Shown here: positions 48,329 to 55,573 of the stretch, piece by piece
How the letters are laid out: every line of letters begins with the position of its first letter
Numbering within the stretch: position 1 is the stretch's first letter
Assembly (NCBI GenBank): GCA_903910745.1
Contig: CAIWAO010000074.1
Span: 1 to 55,573 of the forward strand
Length of the DNA stretch: 55,573 nucleotides
Direction of reading: 5' to 3'
Origin: an uncultured Burkholderiales bacterium
Lineage (GTDB): Bacteria > Pseudomonadota > Gammaproteobacteria > Burkholderiales > Burkholderiaceae_C
The notes under the pieces: model-generated
What the model was told of the DNA's origin: nothing
Databases searched by the model: none
What the model saw: only the letters and a program-made list of their open reading frames with translations
Translations under genes and position numbers: made by a program

Positions 48329-49822
48329 TCAAGTTTGTTTATCGTCGTCCCAGTGATGCCCTGAGTGTTCTATCATTTCTTTGGATTCAATTGGGCCCCA
48401 ACTGCCACTTGCGTAGGTGTAAAGCGGGGAGGCACCGCTTTGCCAATCATCAATAATAGGCTCAACCCATGACCAAGCAGCCTCTTGTTCATCACTTCTA
48501 ACGAATAGGTTTAACCTGCCAGCTAGCGCGTCAAGAAGTAATCTTTCATAAGCTCCGACCCTGTCCGCTCCAAACCTTTGTTCAAAATCCAGGTTGAGTT
48601 GAACGGGGGAGAGCATTGGGCCCAGTGGAGTTCGTTGCGTGTGATGAGCGGGTTTTGTTGTATTTTGTGAGGGACCTTGGGCAAATAGATGAAGCGCCAT
48701 TCCGTCTTTGGGTTGAAGGTGTATGGTGAGTCGATTTGCGCTTCCTAAGGGGGTTTGAAAAATGGGGTGAGGGGTTTGTCTAAAGTTGATGACGATTCGA
48801 GCGTCTTGCTGCGCTAATCGTTTGCCGGTTCTGATAAAGAAAGGAACCCCTGCCCAGCGCCAATTGTTGACCTCTGTTTTGAGGGCAACAAAAGTTTCTG
48901 TTTTACTGTCCTTGGAAACACCGTCCTCTTGTGTGTAAGCTTTTACGGCTGACCCAGACACGGAGCCGTCCCTATATTGTGCTCTAACCAAATCGTGTTT
49001 TAAAGATTTAGCTGTCCATGGCTTTAGAGAGCGCAGTACTTTTAGTTTTTCATCTCTGATTGCATCGGCGTGTGCGTTGATAGGAGGCTCCATCGCAATA
49101 GCGCATAGAAGTTGGAGAGCATGATTTTGAATCATGTCCCTTAATGCTCCTGTGCGCTCGTAAAATGGCCCCCGAGATTCGATACCAATTTCCTCAGCAA
49201 GTGTGATTTGAATGCTTGAGACTGACTCTCTTCGCCAAATCGGCTCAAACAACGAATTGCCAAAGCGAAGTGCGAATAGATTTTGAACAGATGGTTTGCC
49301 AAGGTAGTGGTCAATTCGAAAAATTTGCCACTCTTGGAAAAATCGTTTGACTGTTGCATTAATCTCTTGGTTGGACTTTAAGTCCTGACCCAATGGTTTT
49401 TCAAGAACAATACGCGTGCTGTCACTGTTAAGACTTTGTGCACCTAAATTTTCACAAATAGTTGTAAAGAGTTGTGGGGCAGTTGCAAGGTACATAACGC
49501 ACACATCTGACACATGCTCACCGAGTCGGTTTTTAAGTAAAGCATAGTCAAGTGAGCTTGATAAATCACAAGACTGGTAGTGCAATAGTTTTGCAAACTC
49601 ACTAAATTCCTCTTGTGTAGGACGTTTCTCTCCCTCAATATTTTGAAAACGCTCGCCAATAAGATTTCTAAATGCGTCATCACTTAGTACGTCTCTAGAG
49701 ACACCTAAAATTCGACCGCCTTTGGGGAGCGTGTTGTGCCGATAGGCTTGGAAAAGTGCGGGAAGAATCTTCCTCCAAGCCAAGTCCCCGGTTCCACCAA
49801 AGAGTACGAGTTGAAAGCTCAT
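48329..49822 (-). CDS. zwf: Glucose-6-phosphate 1-dehydrogenase
   Basis: Zwf oxidises glucose-6-phosphate to 6-phosphogluconolactone with NADP+, the entry to the oxidative pentose phosphate and Entner-Doudoroff routes. From the ATG at 49822 the protein has 497 residues and opens with the coenzyme loop LVLFGGTGDLAWRKILPALFQ. The active-site signature RIDHYLGK is present near residues 171-178, followed by QNLFALRFGN. A TTG-started extension to 49897 would add 25 residues before this conserved N terminus and is rejected. It is divergent from tal-pgi with a 230-nt gap lacking obvious structures. Confidence 0.95.
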   Translation of the reverse strand: MSFQLVLFGGTGDLAWRKILPALFQAYRHNTLPKGGRILGVSRDVLSDDAFRNLIGERFQNIEGEKRPTQEEFSEFAKLLHYQSCDLSSSLDYALLKNRLGEHVSDVCVMYLATAPQLFTTICENLGAQSLNSDSTRIVLEKPLGQDLKSNQEINATVKRFFQEWQIFRIDHYLGKPSVQNLFALRFGNSLFEPIWRRESVSSIQITLAEEIGIESRGPFYERTGALRDMIQNHALQLLCAIAMEPPINAHADAIRDEKLKVLRSLKPWTAKSLKHDLVRAQYRDGSVSGSAVKAYTQEDGVSKDSKTETFVALKTEVNNWRWAGVPFFIRTGKRLAQQDARIVINFRQTPHPIFQTPLGSANRLTIHLQPKDGMALHLFAQGPSQNTTKPAHHTQRTPLGPMLSPVQLNLDFEQRFGADRVGAYERLLLDALAGRLNLFVRSDEQEAAWSWVEPIIDDWQSGASPLYTYASGSWGPIESKEMIEHSGHHWDDDKQT

Positions 49823-50052
49823 GTTAGTGGAAGTCTTTTTTGTAAAGGGTCGTTGCACATGGAGGAGAGTATTTTTGCAAATATTATTTTCTATCAAGTA
49901 TAGTTTACGGCTTGATTCCTCGCTCGATTTTGTCTTTTTTTTAAGGGTTGCTTGATTAATTACAGGCTTTAAGTACTTGATCGCAGATTTTTTCGTTCAG
50001 GCTATGCTTAGAAGCAAACATATTCATCAATTTTTTAAAGAAACTTGTCATA

Positions 50053-51084
50053 ATGAACGTCATGAACGATCTAGAAATACTTAAACAATGGACTGTGGTG
50101 GTTGCTGATACTGGCGACTTGTCCCAGGTGGCTCAACACAGACCTCAAGACGCAACGACTAATCCCTCATTGGTATTAAAGGCCTTGCAGATGCCGCAAA
50201 GCACAGAGCTGATCAAAACGATTCGACAAAGGTTCCCGGGTACTTCAATTGATGAGTTAGTGGACCGATTGCTTGTCGCTTTGGGTTGCGAGATTTTGCA
50301 ATTAATACCTGGGCGTGTTTCTACTGAGGTTGATTCAAGACTTAGCTTTGACGCACAAGCAACTGTCGCTCGGGCAAAGCGGATTATTTCTATGTATTCC
50401 AGTGAGGGTGTGGACGCATCTCGCGTACTCATCAAAATTGCTGCAACTTGGGAGGGCATTCAAGCCGCTAAGGCGCTTGAACTTGAGGGTATTCATACAA
50501 ACTTAACTCTTTTGTTTAATTTTGCGCAAGCCGTAAGTTGTGCACATGCAAGGGTTCAGTTAATCTCCCCCTTTGTTGGAAGAATTTATGACTGGTATAA
50601 GAAATCTGCAGGTGCGTCCTGGGATGAGGCCGCGAGTAGCGGCGCAAACGATCCCGGGGTTCGCTCAGTGTCTAATATTTATCGTTTCTTTAAATCAAGT
50701 GGTGTTAAAACTGAGGTCATGGGGGCTAGTTTTAGAAACATTGGACAAATCAAAGCCTTAGCTGGATGTGATTTACTAACGATAAGCCCTGATCTTTTGA
50801 AGGCTCTCAGTCAATCAGTATCAGTATCAGTAGAAGGCCCTGAAGGTGTCGGCGTAACTGGCTTTACTAGGGCTTTGGATCCTGTAGTTGATGGGCGGGC
50901 CAAGGCTATTGATCCAATGCACGGGATCAATTTAGATCCTTCTAATGCCCTGCTCCATGGGCTCTCGGAATCTCAATTTAGATTGGCCCTCAATGAGGAT
51001 GCCATGGCGAGTGATAAATTGTCTGAAGGCATTAGAGCGTTTTGCTCTGATACGGTCAAGTTAGAGCACTTTCTTCAATCTTAA
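50053..51084 (+). CDS. tal: Transaldolase
   Basis: Transaldolase transfers a dihydroxyacetone unit between sugar phosphates in the non-oxidative pentose phosphate pathway. The 343-residue product has the family block [13 protein letters not shown] (about 33-45), the Schiff-base lysine Lys128 in [12 protein letters not shown], and [13 protein letters not shown] near residues 176-188. The MGASFRN-x-GQI segment follows near 230. It is slightly longer than E. coli TalB (317). ATG at 50053 or 50062 are both possible. pgi begins 33 nt later, so the two form an operon divergent from zwf. Confidence 0.94.
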   Translation: MNVMNDLEILKQWTVVVADTGDLSQVAQHRPQDATTNPSLVLKALQMPQSTELIKTIRQRFPGTSIDELVDRLLVALGCEILQLIPGRVSTEVDSRLSFDAQATVARAKRIISMYSSEGVDASRVLIKIAATWEGIQAAKALELEGIHTNLTLLFNFAQAVSCAHARVQLISPFVGRIYDWYKKSAGASWDEAASSGANDPGVRSVSNIYRFFKSSGVKTEVMGASFRNIGQIKALAGCDLLTISPDLLKALSQSVSVSVEGPEGVGVTGFTRALDPVVDGRAKAIDPMHGINLDPSNALLHGLSESQFRLALNEDAMASDKLSEGIRAFCSDTVKLEHFLQS

Positions 51085-51117
51085 GTTGTTTTGGTCATTA
51101 ATTTTTTGGAAATAAAG

Positions 51118-52659
51118 ATGTTAAAGCGCTGTGATCAAGTTGCCTCTTGGCAAAAGTTGAATGAGTTAAAAGTTACCAAAGTCTCCCTGGACCTTACAAA
51201 GGCATTTGTAAATCAAGCCAATAGATTTGAGCACTTTAGCGCTGAGGCTCCTCATGTGTTTGTAGATCTCTCCAAATGTATGTGGGATGAAGAGGTTGAG
51301 AAAGCATTGTTAGAGTTGGCAAATGAGACTAAAGTTTTTAGTCTTAGAGACGCCCTTTTCAAGGGCGATTCGATCAATACCACGGAGGGGAGATCCGTGA
51401 TGCATTGGCTGCTACGCACCCCAAAAGGCGCTCAAATACCTGCGGGGCTTGAGAGCACTCACGCAGAGGTTTTAACTACTCTAGATGCTTTTTTGTCTTT
51501 TGCTGAGAAGGTAAGATCTAAAGACTCAATTACGGATGTGGTCAATATTGGCATTGGTGGTTCGGATTTGGGACCGCAGATGGCTATTCGGGCTCTGGCT
51601 GAATACGTCACACCCACAAAGAGTTTTCATTTCATCTCTAACATAGACGCACACGAAATCACAGGCGTTTTGGATAAATTAGATCCAAATAAAACTTTGT
51701 TTCTTATATCCTCCAAATCTTTTACAACGATTGAGACGATGACCAATGCGCAAACTGCCAAGCAGTGGTTTATCAATGGGGGTGGTAAAAACATTGATCA
51801 ACATTTCGTTGGCTTGACATCAAACGTCGTACTTGCCAAAGAATTTGGAATAGATACGACGTTCGGGTTCTGGGATTGGGTGGGTGGGCGCTACTCGATG
51901 TGGTCATCAATTGGGCTTGCGATTGCCATTGCGATTGGAGCAAAAGCTTTTAAAGAGTTTTTGCAAGGTGCCTTTGAGATGGACGAGCATTTCAAATCTG
52001 CTGCGCCTAAAGATAATTTACCCCTTAAGCTTGGATTGTTAGATGTTTGGTATAGAAACTTTCTTAACTACAAATCAAGAAACATTGCCCCTTATCACAG
52101 CGCACTCTACCGATTACCTGCCTACCTGCAACAACTCGATATGGAGAGTAACGGCAAGAGTGTGGATAAGTCTGCTCAAGGGCTCAGCTACGGGACTGCT
52201 TCGGTTTTATGGGGTGAGCCTGGGACGAATGGGCAACACGCTTTTTTTCAAATGTTGCACCAAGGCACTGATGTCATACCGATTGAATTTATTGCAGTCA
52301 AAACGCCTAGTCACTCACATACAAATCATCATGAATTGTTGCTCGCCAACGCGCTTGCCCAGGCTCAGGCCTTTATGGTTGGTGATGCAAATGTAAACAA
52401 GGCCAGATACTTTTCGGGAAATCGGCCTAGCTTATTTACGATTTTGGAGCGTCTGACACCAACTTCTCTCGGGGCTTTGATCGCTTTGTCAGAGCACAGA
52501 ACCTTTGTTGCAGGAGCGGTGTGGGGAATCAATTCTTTTGATCAATACGGCGTAGAGTTGGGTAAGACACTCACGCTTAATATTATGAAGCAGTACTCAA
52601 ATGAAGAATTCACAAATCTTGATCCTTCAACTCAGGGGCTTTTGCGCCGTTTGAGATAA
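51118..52659 (+). CDS. pgi: Glucose-6-phosphate isomerase
   Basis: Pgi interconverts glucose-6-phosphate and fructose-6-phosphate. From the ATG at 51118 the protein has 513 residues. Conserved blocks are NIGIGGSDLGPQMA, FISNIDAHEI, SKSFTTIETMTNA, GFWDWVGGRYSMWSSIGL, GEPGTNGQHAFFQMLHQGT and GAVWGINSFDQYGVELGK, including the catalytic Glu and Lys. A TTG at 51091 would add nine residues; the ATG has GGA at 51108-51110 and the expected N terminus. It supplies substrate to or drains it from Zwf, matching the local zwf/tal/pgi grouping. Confidence 0.95.
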   Translation: MLKRCDQVASWQKLNELKVTKVSLDLTKAFVNQANRFEHFSAEAPHVFVDLSKCMWDEEVEKALLELANETKVFSLRDALFKGDSINTTEGRSVMHWLLRTPKGAQIPAGLESTHAEVLTTLDAFLSFAEKVRSKDSITDVVNIGIGGSDLGPQMAIRALAEYVTPTKSFHFISNIDAHEITGVLDKLDPNKTLFLISSKSFTTIETMTNAQTAKQWFINGGGKNIDQHFVGLTSNVVLAKEFGIDTTFGFWDWVGGRYSMWSSIGLAIAIAIGAKAFKEFLQGAFEMDEHFKSAAPKDNLPLKLGLLDVWYRNFLNYKSRNIAPYHSALYRLPAYLQQLDMESNGKSVDKSAQGLSYGTASVLWGEPGTNGQHAFFQMLHQGTDVIPIEFIAVKTPSHSHTNHHELLLANALAQAQAFMVGDANVNKARYFSGNRPSLFTILERLTPTSLGALIALSEHRTFVAGAVWGINSFDQYGVELGKTLTLNIMKQYSNEEFTNLDPSTQGLLRRLR

Positions 52660-52661
52660 AA

Positions 52662-53300
52662 ATGTCAATTCATCCGATACAAGATTTTGTGTTTGATTTT
52701 GGCGCCGTCATTTTTGAATGGAATCCAATCAAACGCATTGAGCAGCACTTTAAGGGAGAGTGGCACGGTTTTAAAAGCTCAACTGAACTTGCTAAGAATT
52801 TATTTGGCTCCCCTACCTGGCAAGGTTTTGACCGGGGGGACCTCAGCATGTCAGATGTGATCAATCAAAGCGCTGAGAACTTAAATATCGACCGTGATCA
52901 TTTGCGAGATCTTATTGAGCCTATCGGAGAGGACTTGACTCCCATTGAGTCATCCATTCTTATTTTGAATAATTTAGTTCAAAGAAAGAAGGAGGGCGAG
53001 GAGATTAGACTGTTTTACTTATCTAATATGCCTGAGCCTTATGCACGGGCTTTAGAGCGTAGGCATGAATTTATTAAATGGTTTGATGCGGGCATCTTCT
53101 CTGCTGATGTTAGGGAAGCTAAACCGGATGTGAAAATTTACCAGCGCTTGTATGAAAAGTACGGATTAGACGCTGCAAGGACACTATTTATTGATGATCA
53201 ACTACTTAATATCCAAGCAGCGCAATCCCTTGGTTGGAGAGGTGTGCATTTGGAGTCACCCGAACTTTTGCATGAAAAATTACTTCCATACTGGAAGTAA
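52662..53300 (+). CDS. HAD-family phosphatase, YihX-like
   Basis: The 212-residue hydrolase has HAD motif I as FDFGAVIFEWNP, where the first Asp is the nucleophile and Gly replaces the usual second Asp, as in the YihX/epoxide-hydrolase-like subgroup. Motif II is YLSNMPEP, motif III has the Lys in REAKPDVKIYQ, and motif IV is FIDDQ. E. coli YihX is an alpha-D-glucose-1-phosphate phosphatase; a similar sugar-phosphate role fits its place 2 nt after pgi, but the substrate is inferred. A bidirectional hairpin follows at 53332. Confidence 0.83.
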   Translation: MSIHPIQDFVFDFGAVIFEWNPIKRIEQHFKGEWHGFKSSTELAKNLFGSPTWQGFDRGDLSMSDVINQSAENLNIDRDHLRDLIEPIGEDLTPIESSILILNNLVQRKKEGEEIRLFYLSNMPEPYARALERRHEFIKWFDAGIFSADVREAKPDVKIYQRLYEKYGLDAARTLFIDDQLLNIQAAQSLGWRGVHLESPELLHEKLLPYWK

Positions 53301-53331
53301 ATAAACGATAAAGTTAAAGTTGGACATAAAA

Positions 53332-53357
53332 AAACCCGCAGTCTAAACTGCGGGTTT
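53332..53357 (-). terminator. Terminator between the HAD gene and groL (mainly for groESL)
   Basis: AAACCCGCAG (53332-53341) and CTGCGGGTTT (53348-53357) form a perfect 10-bp stem with a 6-nt loop. Read leftwards it is followed by a run of about eight T, which ends the groESL transcript; rightwards only the arm's own three T follow. It may also stop the tal-pgi-HAD transcript. Confidence 0.88.
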
Positions 53358-53412
53358 AATGCGTTTTAAGCGGTGTGGATTAGCTTGCAAGCTAATCCCA
53401 ACAGAGGCTAAA

Positions 53413-55056
<1,644 letters not shown>

Positions 55057-55081
55057 TTAAATATCTCCGAATAAAAATTAA

Positions 55082-55375
55082 TTACTTGCTGTCTACAACT
55101 GCAAACAAATCTTCCTCTTTCATAACGAGGAGTTCTTCGCCGTCAACTTTGACAGTTTGGCCACTGTATTTGCCAAATAAAACGCGCTCGCCGACTTTTA
55201 CGCCAACAGCAACTAAATCGCCTTTGTCGTTTTTCTTTCCAGGACCTACAGCGAGGATTTCGCCTTGATCTGGTTTTTCAGCTGCATTGTCAGGAATCAC
55301 AATTCCAGATGCAGTTTTAGTTTCGTTTTCTAAACGCTTAACGATCACTCGATCGTGAAGAGGACGAAGTTTCAT
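55082..55375 (-). CDS. groS: 10 kDa co-chaperonin GroES
   Basis: GroES caps the GroEL chamber. The 97-residue product starts [29 protein letters not shown] and contains the mobile-loop region, [25 protein letters not shown] and the C-terminal EEDLFAV. Upstream in-frame codons back to 55471 would add 32 non-conserved residues across the leader; the ATG at 55375, with AGGAG just upstream, is the start. The 5' region contains CIRCE and a promoter, annotated separately. Confidence 0.98.
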   Translation of the reverse strand: MKLRPLHDRVIVKRLENETKTASGIVIPDNAAEKPDQGEILAVGPGKKNDKGDLVAVGVKVGERVLFGKYSGQTVKVDGEELLVMKEEDLFAVVDSK

Positions 55376-55464
55376 ACAATCTCCTAAATAATAAAAACAA
55401 GAAACAACATGAGAACTAAAGAATTCAAATGTGTGAATCGAAGCGGCCAAGAGCGCCAACGCTG

Positions 55465-55491
55465 TTAGCACTCTTTAAGGACGAGTGCTAA
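55465..55491. promoter_or_regulatory. CIRCE operator (HrcA binding site)
   Basis: TTAGCACTC (55465-55473), a 9-nt spacer, then GAGTGCTAA (55483-55491): a perfect match to the CIRCE inverted repeat. It lies 90 nt upstream of groS. HrcA repression relieved by heat is expected; hrcA itself is not in the window. Confidence 0.96.
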
Positions 55492-55518
55492 TGATAGTGC
55501 TGATTTGTGTAATTTCAA
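55491..55518 (-). promoter_or_regulatory. Candidate groESL promoter overlapping CIRCE
   Basis: On the minus strand, TTGAAA (plus 55513-55518) and TATCAT (plus 55491-55496) are separated by 16 nt, a reasonable sigma-70 -35/-10 pair. The -10 touches the CIRCE repeat, so HrcA would block the start site. CCCTTGAAA also resembles a sigma-32 -35 element, but no matching CCCAT-type -10 is seen. Confidence 0.55.
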
Positions 55519-55573
55519 GGGCACTTCTGTGAAGATTCATGTAAATCTTTTAGTCAAAAATCTACATATTAAC

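Noticed and set aside
49823-49897. TTG-started extension of zwf
   Set aside because: The conserved N terminus starts at 49822, and the extension has no family match.
50813-50832. Short TCAGTA direct repeat inside tal
   Set aside because: Only about three units within a Ser-Val coding stretch; too short to call a repeat element.
55376-55471. Upstream extension of groS
   Set aside because: It would translate the leader up to CIRCE; the ATG at 55375 has AGGAG and the conserved start.

Overview
The window looks like a chromosomal core segment of a betaproteobacterium, most likely order Burkholderiales and Comamonadaceae-like, with moderate GC. The evidence is gene order and protein families: tuf / tRNA-Trp / secE-nusG-rplKAJL-rpoBC; rsmB followed by a DUF4390 protein and an NtrY/NtrX-like pair; argB next to slmA; MidA followed by a DUF2905 protein; zwf divergent from tal-pgi; and CIRCE-controlled groESL. 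No rRNA, insertion sequence, phage, CRISPR array or conjugative gene was seen.

Layout. 1-12.6 kb is the tuf end, tRNA-Trp and the ribosomal protein/RNA polymerase operon. It has visible RNA control elements: a nested L10-leader fold before rplJ, two long hairpins between rplL and rpoB, a small hairpin between rpoB and rpoC, and a terminator after rpoC. 12.6-18.2 kb carries a LemA-like protein, RsmB, a DUF4390 protein, a membrane sensor kinase and a response regulator, tightly packed. 18.3-23.9 kb is mixed: an orphan membrane protein, an amidase, CoaX, an M20 amidohydrolase, a TetR regulator and a phasin. 24.1-25.4 kb holds an RfaH/NusG-like factor directly followed by an undecaprenyl-diphosphate synthase homologue, with a palindrome in front and tandem terminators behind. 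25.6-28.4 kb is a NYN-domain protein, a possible 45-residue small protein, argB and slmA.

28.4-33.9 kb is a divergent catabolic cluster (LDH2-type dehydrogenase and UxaA-family dehydratase one way; two SDRs and an FAH-family hydrolase the other). By family it fits a non-phosphorylative deoxy-sugar or sugar-acid route of the L-fucose type ending in pyruvate and lactate. 34-36.7 kb has TtcA, MidA and a DUF2905 protein. 36.7-46.2 kb is a four-gene RND efflux operon with two different inner-membrane pumps (MdtABC/MuxABC layout) and its own outer-membrane factor. 46.2-53.3 kb contains cca, an NDUFA9-like protein, zwf, and divergent tal, pgi and a YihX-like HAD phosphatase, so sugar-phosphate metabolism dominates. 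53.3-55.5 kb is groL-groS read leftwards from a CIRCE operator.

I did not find a convincing new system. The items most worth checking are the mutually exclusive hairpins between rplL and rpoB, the RfaH-UppS pair with its palindrome, the small ORF upstream of argB, the sugar-acid cluster, and the orphan membrane protein at 18.4 kb. All family assignments come from reading motifs, not from database searches.
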